64,000 nucleotides of DNA, taken from Phytoseiulus persimilis. Lineage: Eukaryota > Arthropoda > Arachnida > Mesostigmata > Phytoseiidae. The stretch is taken from positions 13,082,001-13,146,000 of the forward strand of contig CM075103.1 of the NCBI GenBank assembly GCA_037576195.1, written 5' to 3'. Positions 10,453 to 22,305 of this stretch are shown here, piece by piece. The notes under the pieces were generated by a model. The model was not told the origin of the DNA. It saw only the letters and a program-made list of their open reading frames with translations, and did not search any database. The position numbers and the translations under genes were made by a program. Each line of letters starts with the position of its first letter. Position 1 is the first letter of the stretch.

Positions 10453-11734
10453 TCATGACGTCGCCAAAAATATTCTGCGGCGACCACCTGTGATGCGACA
10501 TGTCCGAGGAGTATTTCAGAACTCGGAGCACTCGTTGTCTTGCCTCCCTACGGGAGCGACAGCGTGCTCAGTTGTGAATACATTCGTCAGGAGGAGAGGT
10601 CCACTACAAAGGACCGACACTGGAAGCCGTCACCGAGGGGAGGAAGGAGTTCGAAAGCTGGGCCCTGATCTAGGATTTTTCCATTGTTGACGTTCAAGCA
10701 TATGAGAGGGAGCCGTCCCCATTCAAAATCGATTGGACCATCCGAATTGAATGATCAAGTTTCTCCGGTCGTAACGCCACCGCGCATTAGTTCCCCCACC
10801 TCAGAGATCAATCATCTGCTGAGTGAGCGGGATCTCAACGTCACCACCTCAACTGCGCTGAGAAATTCGCAGTGCCAGTGCGAGAATGGGGGCTTCAGAT
10901 AATTTAGCCAAAAATTATGAATACCCAGAAGCTCCCGATTTTTCTCGCAAGCAATCCACGAGCTTGGTGCTGTCATCGAAGTAACAGTCGATTCAGACTG
11001 TGGCCATGTTCGCATGGACGAGAAATTCGTCAATTGTTTCGAACTCAGTCCTAGTCCGCAGCCATTGCTGGAGTCTCCTTGGTGGGAGACACAGCCGTTT
11101 ATCGTTATTTCAACCACAGATTTCGTGTAGATCTGAATCTACGGGTTGTAGGTACAGGTTACTCGGTGCTCGAAAATTCATGATGTGAGAAGTAAGAAGC
11201 ACCTGTCAACTACATAGCGACCCTCACAGCCTGCTGTGGATTTTCTTCATTGTGGCTGCTCCCATTTCATGACGCCGGAAGCTACGTTCAGCGGAAGCCA
11301 TTCGCTCAAACATCATGTCACGGATTTAGACGAAGAACCTTTCACTTCGCCCAGTCATCCGCCAAGTCGGGACACAGGTGTGTGTAGCCAATGTCGTCCC
11401 TTGTGAAAAGTTGTGGCACGTCATCCACAACGTGCCGTCGGCTCCACGTGGATCCGATAAAACTCAGGGGAGCTCATTGGGGATAAAAGAGCAGATCCTG
11501 GATTTATGAATATATATTGAATATATGAATATATATATAGATTATATGGATCGCATGATTTCGAAGGTATTCAAAATCAAGGGCTTCTCAATTCAGATGT
11601 TTGATCATTTTCACGTGGCCGGCCAGGAACCGGTGGAATCTGTTTTGTAGCCACAAGTACCCTCACCCTACCCGCGAAATTTCATCCAAATCGAAACCAA
11701 GTCTTCGCAGTTATCGCTCCGAGTGGGTTACCTA
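10453..11734. other. Intergenic with one unassigned open stretch
   Basis: A plus-strand frame open over about 10,920-11,128 (contains HELGAVIEVTVDSDCGHV and ends STTDFV before TAG) has coding-like codon use but no start, signal or recognised domain. An AT-dinucleotide patch lies at 11,505-11,550. Nothing else is supported. Confidence 0.3.
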
Positions 11735-11920
11735 CCAGACCCATTTCTTTTCTGTCTCTCTTTTTATTCCAAGAAGAGGGAGGGGTAAACCCCTTCGGAC
11801 ACCAGGGATCGGACTTCTGGTCCATTGCCCTGCTAGTGAGGTGGCTCCTCTAAAACACCCCCCCCTCTGCTCCGTAGTGACTGGGAACTGAGACCCACAT
11901 AGTCCTTTTTGTATGGCGTC
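11735..11920 (-). mobile_element. 3' UTR fragment of the R1-like LINE family
   Basis: Reverse-complement matches to the 3' ends of the LINE copies at 23.5-23.65 kb and 37.8-37.93 kb. It shares a gactccccagtcac-like run, the short inverted pair ttagagg...cacctc, and a tccgaagggattt-like run before an A-rich end. Only the tail of the element is present. Confidence 0.6.
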
Positions 11921-13244
11921 CTGTGCAACCCGGGCTCACCTGTTCGGAATTCCTCTGTTGATCAACTTTGCATGGTTAACACTGCTTGAAGGTTAGTGCG
12001 GCCTCGTCGAAGAACGTTGTTGTCTTGACCTTCCCGGGACTTCCTTCCTTTTGATGATCTTCGTGACAATGCCGGTGATTCTTTCCCAATTTCACTTTTA
12101 CGGACACTATCTCATTCTCCAAAGGGGAAAAGAGACTCGAGAGCTCCGCCTCCGGTAGCCGGATAAGGACCTGGTGCCTGGCTAGCGCTGTGTGGCAAAC
12201 GGCGGCAGCCGGGTGAGCATAGCATCATCCGGGGCGATTACCGTGAGGATCTTTGATCCATTAAGCTGGAATCCGTCGGAGGTTATTCTGCGATTGTTCG
12301 GTGGGAAGCCGCATCATAGAATTCCGTGCTCATGCTGCCGGGAGCGCTGCTTTTCACCCAGCGCTGGCCTGGTACAAGCTCCCAACCCGACGGCCGGAGA
12401 CCGAGCTCTGGAATCTCTTTTTCACTTCGGAAAACGAGACAGAACCCGAACAGAGTTATCTCGATGGTTGGGAATCCCTCGGATAGATAAGCTGAAGATA
12501 CCTCGGGAGATCGGCTGAAGATACCTCGGGAGTGAGGTCGAAGACTCTTCGGGAGAGAGGATGAGTATGGACATACACTCTTCCGGTTGCTCGGCGATTT
12601 TTCCCGTCATTTGAGTGTTACACGCGCGTTTGAGTCGACTTCCTGGACTCTGTCATGGAGGAGGCCCATTCGGAGCCATAACTACGAAGGCTAAGTCTGG
12701 CCCTGGACGGAGCTCTGCGGGTAGAAAGAGAGCACTTGGAAGTATATCCCAGATTTCACTGGTTCTCGGCCGGCCCGTAAAGGCGAGAGGGGGGAAATCC
12801 TTGGACGGATTCAGCGAGCGCCATTGTCAACGCTTATCACCAGATCGATATCTTGCTGACATCGCATTGCTCTCTGTTAGTGTAATAGTTTTGATCGGAT
12901 TGCGAAGACAGGATGTTGTCGTATTAGTTTGAATCAGGTAACTGCTGAGGTGAGAGATACATTTCCACCTCACCATCCGCGAGCGGGGAGACGGTGTGGC
13001 CTTCCTCATTGGTGCGTCATTTTGTGGCCGTTGTATCAGCCGTCGCCTGGGGCCGATGCTTCCGGAGCCATTCTTTCTTCTTCAGGTTTCATTCTACTTT
13101 ACCTGACATCATCTTCCATTCCTCCGCGGTACTCATCATCTGTATGACCAGGTCTGGGATCTCATCTGCCATGAGTTGCTGCCTGATTTGACATAGCGCT
13201 CGGCACCCGAGTAATCGTATGATCAGCGTCGTCGTCAACGCCAA
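11921..13244. other. Intergenic, no gene recognised
   Basis: Frames at 12192-12518 and 12301-12486 are open but unassigned. A small direct repeat (gaagatacctcgggag and variants, about 23-26 bp, three copies) occupies 12,490-12,560. The stretch ends at the CGTCG target duplication of the Transib element. Confidence 0.4.
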
Positions 13245-13249
13245 CGTCG

Positions 13250-15035
13250 CACAGTGGGCGATTTGTGCTCGAAATTATTTTTGGCGATTTTCGCTGGAAC
13301 TGATGTTATTTCATTATTTTTTACACAGAAGCTGAAGTCGTATGGAGTCGAGGCGGTGGCTTCGGATAGACAGGATCGAGGTCTACAAGAAGAGTTAACC
13401 AACACTTCATTCGCAGACGGTCCCTTTTAGTACTAGCTAGTATATAACGCTATATTAGAGCGGATAGTGCTCCGCGGATACCCGGCCCCATTGCAATTCT
13501 GGCCCACACTCAGGAGAGTCCAACTGACCAGCTTTCAGCTGCCCCTTCGCACCTCGAGACACAATATACACGAAAATTTGGAAGAAAAGGGGGTGTTTTT
13601 GGCCCCTTCCGACTGATTTTTGATCTTCATTTCTGACGCTTGTTCTCGGCTCCACGGGCAGCGAGCTCGATCAGAATGACTGTTATCGCCATAATACTCC
13701 ATAGATTCTCAGAAAGAAAGCCTTCCGACCCGATCCGATCACTGGAAGTGTGTGTTTCAACTAATTCGCCTCGATTCATCATCATCACCATGATCATCAT
13801 CATCATTGGAGTCGACGAAAAGCGACTTTCTCGCGAGTTGCCAGGATCACTGAAGTCCACGAGGAGCTGATCCGCAGATTCAAAACCATTCTGGACGCGA
13901 TCAATTGCTCTGAGCAACTCCGCGCCGAGAAATTCAAGTTTTTTTGCGTCGAGACCGCTAAACTGTATGTCAGTTTGTATCCGTGGTACCCTATGACGAA
14001 CACAGTCCATAAGATACTAATCCACGGCCCCCAAATCTGAAGCGTGGCATCATTGCCGATTGGCAGGATGAGCGAGGAACCCCAAGAGGTTCAGAATAGA
14101 GCTTATCGGGAGGCGAGACTCTATCATCCACGAAGAATGAGTCGACAAGCAACCAACGAAGATATCATGCACACCATGCTGGCGTCATCTGATCCGCTCA
14201 TCTTCAGTTACAGGGAGCTGCGAGAGCGAGATGACGATGAATATGATGAGGACGTTTTAGAGCTCTCAGAGAGGAGTCGAGGAGGATGATGACTCCGACT
14301 CAGAATAAAGTCGATTGATCGCCTGCATCCAGCTATGTTGTTCGTTCTTGGATTTGAATCCATCGGTTCCTACCCTGCACACGTGTTCCCTTGCATTTCA
14401 GGCGTCCAGAAACGCGAAAGTCACTAGTGGCTATGGGTGGGACTCAAGGCGCATTGCTTTTCGTCGACTCCAATGATGATGATGATCATGGTGATGATGA
14501 TGAATCGAGGCGAATTAGTTGAAACACACACTTCCAGTGATCGGATCGGGTCGGAAGGCTTTTTTTCTGAGAATCTATGGAGTATTATGGCCATAACAGT
14601 CATTCTGATCGATCTCGCTGCCCGTGGAGCCGAGAACAAGCGTCAGAAATGAAGATCAAAAAGCAGTCGGAAGGGGCCAAAAACACCCCCTTTTCTTCCA
14701 AATTTTCGTGTATATTGTGTCTCGAGGTGCGAAGGGGCAGCTGAAAACTGGTCAGTTGGACTCTCCTGAGTTGGGCAGTCGGCTAGAATTGCAATGGGGC
14801 CGGATATCCGCGGAGCACTATCCGCTCTAATATAGCGTTATATACTAGCTAGTACTAAAAGGGACCTTCTGCGAATGAAGTGTTGGTTAACTCTTCTTGT
14901 AGACCTCGATCCTGTCTATCCGAAGCCACCGCCTCGACCTCATACGACTTCAGCTTCTGTGTAAAAAATAATGAAATAACATCAGTTTCAGCGAAAATCG
15001 CCAAAAATAATTTCGAGCACAAATCGCCCACTGTG
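13250..15035 (+). mobile_element. Transib (RAG1-like) DNA transposon, internally deleted, with long inverted repeats
   Basis: The element starts CACAGTGGGCGATTTGTGC at 13250 and ends with its reverse complement at 15035. The left inverted repeat is 13250-13823 and the right is 14456-15035. They are nearly identical; in the outer 60 bp I see one mismatch. The flanks carry a 5-bp duplication CGTCG (13245-13249 and 15036-15040). The first seven bases equal the V(D)J recombination-signal heptamer CACAGTG, and a GC-rich 5-bp duplication of CGNCG type is a known hallmark of Transib elements. Between the repeats lies the C-terminal end of a RAG1/Transib-type transposase. It has lost the region for the two catalytic aspartates, so it would need a transposase in trans. 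Confidence 0.9.
13801..14289 (+). pseudogene. C-terminal fragment of a RAG1/Transib-type transposase
   Basis: One frame runs from the inner edge of the left inverted repeat to TGA at 14287-14289, with a single in-frame TGA at 14038-14040. Before it the sequence reads RFKTILDAINCSEQLRAEKF, then LYVSLYPWYPMTNTVHKILI; after it SLPIGRMSEEPQEVQNR, then MSRQATNEDIMHTMLASSDP. The order YPW..M..TVHK.LIHG, then PIG.MSEE..E..N, then a basic stretch and SSDPL is that of Transib transposases and parallels the region around the third catalytic residue of RAG1 (Glu962 in mouse). The glutamate in EVQNR aligns with it by eye. The tail is acidic (RERDDDEYDEDVLELSE). The part carrying the catalytic aspartates is absent. 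Confidence 0.85.
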
Positions 15036-15040
15036 CGTCG

Positions 15041-15889
15041 CAGAGGGGGAGGGGGTGCTCAGACTGACAAATGTACCTGTAGGATACTACCACGTGGCCA
15101 ATTAACTGTTCTTGCTAAAGTATATATAGGTCCGGGAGCGTTGTCGAACTCATCGAAGGGTTTCTACTAGCGATTTCAATGGGAACCCCAAGGACCCCCT
15201 CAAAAGACAGAAGACGATCGGATTCTTGCGAGATCAATTGGATCTTGAACTATCAAACGATCCCGAGATATCGACCGCTTATGTCGTTCCCTTCGGTCCT
15301 GTCCTGACTTGCATCAAGTCTCTTCCTCTCAAGTCTTCCGCAAATGAGGAGCTCCGCACGGGACGACTTTTGCGGGATGACGCGGGTTACGAAGAGTCTA
15401 TCGACACGTTGCCGACGAAATGGTTCCTACCTCCTGCCATCAGTCCCGAATTCCGAAACCCGGAGGAATGCCTGCGACGTATCCTACGTCCGACAGTTCA
15501 CGGTCGTAGATCGAAACGGACTCTGATTTTTTTTCAAACCATCAGAACAGGACAAATGACCCCCGTCCATGAGAACGGTCTTCGAACAGAGAATCATTTT
15601 CCAGACGTTACGAACCAAGCAAACGATATTCCGGATAGGCCAGTAGAGAAAATCGAAACCGGACCGTGTTTTGAGCTCTGTCGAGGAGACGCTCTGGAAA
15701 GCTGAGCCACAGAGCATGTGAGTATTCTCCTCGAAAATGGAAATTTATTCAATATCGGTCGAGCCTTGTTTCGATTAGACACTCAATCGAACTCCGAGTA
15801 ACGGAGAGTATATCGGGTGCGTGCTCGCTCCGTCGGCAGCTCACAGACAGCCAGCGGCTGGTTGGTTGGAGGTCGCTGAAGGCGGAAGT
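15041..15889 (+). other. Dispersed coding-like segment, second copy near 61.5 kb
   Basis: A TATATATA run at about 15,121 is followed by an open plus frame from about 15,150 to 15,705 (contains VVPFGPVLTCIKSLPLKSS and NPEECLRRILRPTVHG). Positions 15,300-15,530 match 61,590-61,840, where the frame is interrupted. The best-matching residues, VLT..KSL....SA.EEL.T, suggest a shared coding origin. I cannot name the protein; it may be a low-copy mobile element or a duplicated host exon. Confidence 0.35.
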
Positions 15890-16250
15890 TTGAGGAGTGA
15901 GAAGAGACAGGGATTTTTTGGAGGGCTATTTGAGTTCCGTAGCTCACATATCGCAATGCAGTGATAACTATGACGGAGACAGTCCGGGGCCTGGTGGAAA
16001 TCAGGCGGAGAGATGCGGGGAGATGGACCTTTGGCATCCCGCGGCTGGAGCTCCTTCGATGCCACACTGAGAACCGACACGATTATATATCTCGATGAGA
16101 TTCTTAACTCATCCGGCCCCATCGCAAGATCACGCGGACACATGACTCAGAGGCTGTTAGAGGGATTAAGAGGGGGGTCAACCTTGGCTCTGTGTTACCG
16201 AATTCGCGAAATCGGTTATGCAGCGAGCAACGAGAACGAGCTCTAAATAT
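15890..16250 (+). mobile_element. Old fragment of the chelicerate-type LINE (second copy at 30.3-31.4 kb)
   Basis: Frame pieces match the C-terminal region of the LINE at 30.3-31.4 kb: a run like E..RRDAGRWTFGIP near 15,990-16,040, followed by the equivalent of GWSSFDA at about 16,040. Frames are broken several times. It is a 5'- and 3'-truncated relic. Confidence 0.55.
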
Positions 16251-18340
16251 CATAACTCGTGGACTCGGTGGCGGTCGAGACTTCTTCCCACAGCAATCGG
16301 GCTCATAGACGCCGAGATCAAAGAAGTGTCCGAGTGTTCTGCAAATGATTCAGAGAGTCGTTGCGGAATGGGTTAGCCATGAAGAGGAAATTATCCATGG
16401 AGTTAAGACCTACACTTCGCTTAAATGGGCTGTTTAAAAAAGCTGAAGGTCTTCTCATGAACACGCGAGATGATTCTCGCGGGACTCGTCTTCTGGCTCA
16501 AACTTAAGCCGGGCTGGCGTACACGAGAACCAGGCTGCATGAGTTAGACCCATCGCTCGACTCGCCCCCCTTTCCGTTCAGGATCGATCTCGATCTCCTC
16601 ATTCTGGAGCGACTCCGAGTCTCCTATCTATTCGCTCGTTGGTCCATGAAAAACCCTCCGTTACTCGTCATTCCTAACCAATTATTGTCCTTTTCACCTC
16701 GTTTCCCAACGACTTCTGCGTGCGATGCTGAGTCCGTCGTTCCGGTGGGAATTTTCCATCCAGACCTTTATGTTGCGTGTGATAATAGGCTGCCACAGCT
16801 GTGTCCAACGCTGCCTGAGTTGATGTCTCCACGGGGTCGTCGTCGTCGAGAGTACCGTCCACCTTTTCCACGCAAACCATTGCTGCGCAGCGAATGCGGT
16901 GAGGAACGGAGCTGCGTAGTTGCGTATTCTGAACAGAGCTTCGCGAGTGAACCCGTCATCCGATGATGTTCCTCATGGTTGAGAAGAGTGACGGAAAACC
17001 GTCCTCAAATACTCCACTTCATTCCAGCTGGGAGCAGGTTCCAGTAACACACCATCCACCACTCCCGGCAGGAAAACCTCGATCATAAAAAAAAATGGAT
17101 GTCCGAAGTTGATATAATCAAGGTCTGGATATGATCAAGGTTGATGAAATTGGAGTTGATATATTCGAGGTTCTGAGAAACAGCATGTCCCAAATGAAAT
17201 ATGATTTTCGGAGCCGTATTCAGAATTGAAAGTTCGTCAGATCGTTCCAAAAATATTGTTGGGAATAGGTCTAGAAGGTGTTCAGGATATTTCAAGATGA
17301 TTTTGTCTTGTTAACCCGATTATTGTTAACTCCGCGAGCCTCCACATCTTGTTCACCGGCTGGGGAATTCTAGTTCGGGAGCTCGTTTGCCTCGGTAGTA
17401 GTATCCTGAAAACTCAAGTGGTTCGAAGACGCTATGTGTTCGAGCCGAAAAGCTGGAGAAATTCGAGGCAACGAATGTCATGTGAAGCTCTTAGGGTTCT
17501 ACCATATAGCTGGGATTCCGCCTAGCTGGGCGGAATTCATCACGCGGATTCATTCCCGGAGAAGATCGTTCAGGGATGCAACCTTGCTGACTGAGGCGGC
17601 TCGAGTGGACTGATTCAAACAACGCAGCAGTCACACTTCATTTTTGCATTGGAGGTTTCACGTTATTCGCGTTTCATTCCTAGCGTAGGAACCTCAAAAA
17701 TTAACTTCCCGACGCACCGCTCACTCAATTCTCTGGCACGATTCCCAAAGAGCTTACCGTGAGCCTGGCACGACTTTGTCAGATCTTGACGTTCATTTCG
17801 GCCGCGACGGCCACGACGACAATAGTTTTGAACCGTCCCCCCAGAGAATCACAACGAATGGGAGCGATCGGCCGACGCTCGATGAAGGACGACAACCTCT
17901 CAATGTACAGCTCACTATATAAGAACAATCAGTTCTAACTTGGGATACTTTTCCCTGGATATCATGCCCGAACTTCTCGTTCGTCGAGAATTTGAAATAA
18001 ATATAAGTTCTCACTGTTCCGGCAGGCTGCTTGCCACGATACATTTCGCCTTTTCCCTCCCCCCACTCTATTCGCTGTGGATTTCGCACCACCCGCGAAC
18101 TTTCGAACAGAAACCACGATCAGTCCGCGGATTCAAGGCCAAAACGCCGCTACGAACGACCAGCCCTACTTCCCATTCATCATTTGGAATGCGATGTGCC
18201 GCCGACGTTCTTGTCATCGTCAGGCGATCAAATTGAAGGACCTCAAGCCGGGTCCAAATGGGACTCAACTGAACCTCGAGAGGGTGATAATGGGGAATCG
18301 ATTTATTGGAACGGAAAAGCACCCACAATTTATTTCCCTG
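16251..18340. other. Intergenic with unassigned open frames
   Basis: The minus frame at 16674-16880 (starts MVCVEKVDGTLDDDD) and the plus frame at 18077-18382 (contains DQPYFPFIIWNAM and ends HDGLPPE) have reasonable codon use but no recognised domain or support. 17,085-17,300 is AT-rich. Confidence 0.3.
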
Positions 18341-18515
18341 AGTAGCGCAGACAAGATGCATGACGGACTTCCACCCGAATAGTTCAGGTTGGGCAGACAC
18401 TAGGTTTTAACAGGGGTATGCGACTCCAACAGTACCGAGCGGGACTGTGGCTCGGTCTGCATCACGCATTTTTTGACCTCGTCCCCGCAAAAGAAACGAA
18501 AAAAAAGGGAGCTGG
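18341..18515. repeat. Dispersed repeat shared with 57.24-57.41 kb
   Basis: About 125 matched bases, including cactaggttt, cagtaccgagcg, and the run gactgtggctcggtctgca extending into atcacgcattttt. The second copy overlaps the 5' side of the receptor-like gene region. Origin unclear: a mobile-element end, or a fragment of a related gene. In the minus frame both copies read KCVMQTEPQSRSVL. Confidence 0.6.
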
Positions 18516-20336
18516 AGATTTTTGGCATGTAGACGAAGGAGTGATCTTCCAGATGAGCTAGATTGATTCAGGCGCAGATGACAAACGCAATCTCTCCCCA
18601 GAGAAGTTAGGGGCGCAGAGCTGAGGGTCGCGGAAGAGATGAAGTTCTACAAATAACTGTGACCGCAATTGAAACTCGCCTCACCTCTGGTACAGGAACA
18701 TGCGCCAGAGGTCTGAGGGAGGCACGAATGCGGAATAGCATCCCTATCTCTTGGAGGGGCAAAGCTGAAGACAAACGGATTCGAAGTTCTGTCAATCTCC
18801 TTCACTGAAGCAGAAATTCAATCCGAATCAAGAACAAAATGGCGATCCATGGAGCTGAGGGGCGCAGAATCGAAGTTCCAGTTCGATCTATCGAAGAAAC
18901 TTTGTGATGAGATACATGACTGTGAAATGTTAGTTCGTGCCAGAGTGCTCGTGTTCCCCACATTCACCAATCGTAATGCGTAAGAGAGCATGCGCGTATG
19001 GCGATTTCAGTTTGACTCCTCTGCCGCATCATCCAATACGATGATGAGAGCGTGTTTCCGGACCTGCGCGTTGCCACGAAGTTCTTACAATCGCCGTTAC
19101 AACAGCCAGCTGTGAGAGATCTTCCTGTGAGAAGGAGCGGGTCATGATCATCATAACTCTGGGAAAGCTGAGGGCATTAGCTTTTTTGGGCTTCGATCCC
19201 GGAAGTTTGTCTAACCCAGGAAAGTATAGCGGATCACGGAAGCCGGATACGGAAGTAGCTCCAGGAGCTCGGGTTTGTTCGCATGTGGAGATCTGGAACA
19301 ACTTCCACCGGCCAATACTTCTCCACTGTATTGAGCCACCAAACCATCGCTGGGTGGAGAAGCTATAGGTGGGAACCATTGGATCATTCCCCCACTTTGA
19401 ACAAAATTTATCTCATGGAGGGTACATGCTCAGTCCTAAACAAAAAGAGAACGCACAGCTCTGCATAAAAACGCGTCTCGACCTTGGCTCACGGAACGCT
19501 GATCAACGGCCCTGATAACGCGGACCTGTCGCAGGAAAAAAAATATTGGAAGCATGCTGGAAAGACAGTGGTTGCGAAGTGGAGTTCGGAGCGTCCAACG
19601 CGCTGTACGTAGGCGCCGAGCAATGAATGTTTTGACAAAAAGCCTGGAAAATGAATGCTTGGAGGCACCATTTTACTGAGCCGATCGCGCATGATCCGTC
19701 AGGGCTTGGTGGAATCACCAATCGTCGTTACATTTATTGAGCGCGAGGCTTGCAGAGAGAGACTATCCGAAGATCTCGACACCGCCACGCGTTCTAGGAA
19801 AACTACCGGCAACAACTTCGACGCCCGAAACCACTTCCAGTGTGCTGACGATACTGAAAACACACTTGCGAAACACCATGGGAGAAGAGAGACTCAACGG
19901 TCTCACGGCGATAGTGATTCACCGATGAATTCCTATTGCTGTTGGAGAGGTTCTCGAACAACTTGCTGCCAGCTCACTGGAGCCTGATCCAATTCTGAGA
20001 ACTGTGAAGAATAGTAGAGATACCCATACGCGTGGTGTACGTCAGAATAAATTGAACGATTCCTTCTCAGTTGTGAAAATAAATCCCGGAATCGCATCCT
20101 TGCTTTTTTCCGTGCCCTTCCGACAGTTTTGTGTGCTGTGCGCGTACTATTGGGTGCGTGCTAAAGTTCTGTGCGCTGAACTTTGACAGGTCCTAACTCC
20201 ATTTCTAGAAGGTGCAGAGAGATGATGAAAAGAACTCACAATACGCGGAATCCCGTATGGATTCAAGGACCGGCTTGCCAACAGCGACGGTTTTACTGTA
20301 ATGGTCGAAAAACGATTCCGGCGAAAATAAGATCGT
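18516..20336. other. Intergenic, no gene recognised
   Basis: Several short open frames on both strands lack any supporting feature. Nothing is called here. Confidence 0.4.
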
Positions 20337-20981
20337 GACCCCATGTTTTCTCTCCGGAATCACAATGTTCGTCGGAAATCAAGCTGCTCCGAAGAAAAAG
20401 TTGAGGAATCCGGCCTCGAAAGCTTCGATTTTTAACCCACTTGACCAGGATGTTTGACGAATGGGATTTTTTTTTTCAAAAACTACTCCATCTCCCTCAA
20501 AAAACGAACCAATTCGTAATGCCGCATTTCACATCTTGCCGGGTTCAAAGACTCCAAAACATGTCATCTGATCCAATTTTTGACCTTGCAAGCGTTTCCA
20601 GGAAAATCGTGCCAGTGCCAGCCATGGGACGGCTTTACCAGCGAAACTGAAGTTTGTGATTCCGACTCGCGATTGGAAGCTATAGGTGAAAGCCAATAAT
20701 TGGATCACATAACATGTTTCTGAAGCTTCGAACCTGGCTATAAGATGTGCTACGCAGCATCTCAAATAGGCTCGTTTTTTGGGGGAGTTGGAGCATATTT
20801 CGAATAGGCCCATATTCTTCCCATGCACTCAATTCAGTGGTCAGAAGGGCAAGGAATCTAAACTTCCGAGGCCTATATCTCTGGTTTGCAGCGGCCAGAT
20901 CGCCCAGTTTTCGGCGAAAATTCGCCAAACGGCATAATTTCCGACGAACTTGATGATTCCGAGGAGAAAACAAGGGGTTAA
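20337..20981. mobile_element. Foldback / inverted-repeat element, about 645 bp
   Basis: The left arm (about 20,337-20,620) and right arm (about 20,690-20,981) are diverged reverse complements. The outer ends pair accccatgttttctc with the complement of gagaaaacaaggggt; inner landmarks pair ctccatctccctcaaaaaac with a copy near 20,780. Arms are diverged, with indels, so the insertion is old. No transposase and no clear target duplication were found. Confidence 0.6.
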
Positions 20982-22240
20982 AACGACTGTTCATTGAATT
21001 TTGGTCGAAGCTGTAGAACCTTCCGCAAAGAGGTGGACAAACAAATCAGAATATGCACTGATGAAGAATGTGAAGAAGGCATGGAGAGCAGATCCGGCCT
21101 CGAAAGACATAGGCAATACAAAATGAAAAGAGGCACAGAAGACCAAATACAGGATATGTATTTCAAGCTGAACATTCTGGTGGCCCCCGTGCGTTGAGCT
21201 GTGTTTCGGTCAAATTTTTTTCGATCTTAGCATTTTCTCCTCCGATCGAAAGCTCTTGAAGAGGCGTATCTTTTGGAATTGTCACTTTCGAAATCCGGGC
21301 AGTGTTGCGAGCTCCAGAGCTCGTCGACGGTTTCTTCAATTTGATCCATGGCCCCCAAAAAAGCTGACCAGGAAATCGCCGATTCTCAAACAATTCCGCA
21401 GAATAAACGGAACCATTCTTCTGGATTCCATCTACAAAACGCTCGGAAGACCGCAGATCGGTTCCGAATCGGAGTAAGGATATCCGACTGCCGACCTCAT
21501 CTGTGAAAAACCGCCTTTGACTCCTCAGGGAAGCGATAATTTTCATATAGAACAGCGGAATGGAGCGAAGATCTGCAGGAGACGAGGCCCACATGGAGAG
21601 TCAATGAGAAGAAATGTGGAGCGGCCCAAAGGGAGTCCAGAAAGATGGGAGAGAGCGACGAAAGAACCACCCCACGTACCTGCGAGATCCGGGACTATCA
21701 ATCCCAATCAGCAGCGTCTGCTCGACCCCGCGTATGGGCTTTCTGAGATATACCGAGATGTATATGGACAAGAAATGGTTAATTAACCAATCAATCGACA
21801 CAAGCACCCGAAACACACGAAGACGTAGTTTTTGGGATGCGACGAAAGAACTTCCTCCGCGAGGAGTTCTCCTTCCGAATTGGATTCTCACCCAAGAGCA
21901 AACGGGAAGTTTTGCGAAGGACGGAGGCGACCATGACAAACTGGCAGAGACAAGATCTGTGAACGCAATACGACTTCTTCTTCGCCTGTGTCATCTTCTC
22001 CGGCAGTACATATATCGTTGTCGGAGCGCTTCTTCTCGTTTCCTCCAACTATAAGCTGTTTCCACTCGCATCATACAGGCCTGCGGCTTAAGATGTGGAG
22101 GGCCCGTTACCTGAGCAATCATCACCTCTTTCGACCATAGCAGCACGGGAATCGTGACTATTCGAGGTGCGACGAGTCCATCGAGATGGGCTCGTACAGA
22201 GTGACCAGAAATAACGTGAACTCGCGAAATTGGCGGTCAA
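20982..22240 (-). other. Intergenic with an unassigned 143-codon minus-strand frame (21163-21594)
   Basis: The frame at 21163-21594 ends in TGA and has coding-like codon use (pieces: DEVGSRISLLRFGTD, RFPGQLFWGPWIKL, ISKVTIPKDTPLQELSIGG). A good splice acceptor (tttttcacag) lies inside it near 21,508, so it could be a terminal exon of a gene entering from higher coordinates. I recognise no domain. An overlapping plus frame at 21614-22054 is also unassigned. Confidence 0.3.
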
Positions 22241-22305
22241 AAAAGGAAGACACTGGGCATCGAGAGAAAATTGACGGATTCAGGTGCTCGGGGTCGCGGT
22301 GAACT

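Noticed and set aside
13250-15035. Considered a Polinton-like or plain foldback element because of the long inverted repeats
   Set aside because: The 5-bp CGTCG duplication, CACAGTG ends and RAG1-like protein fragment point to Transib instead.
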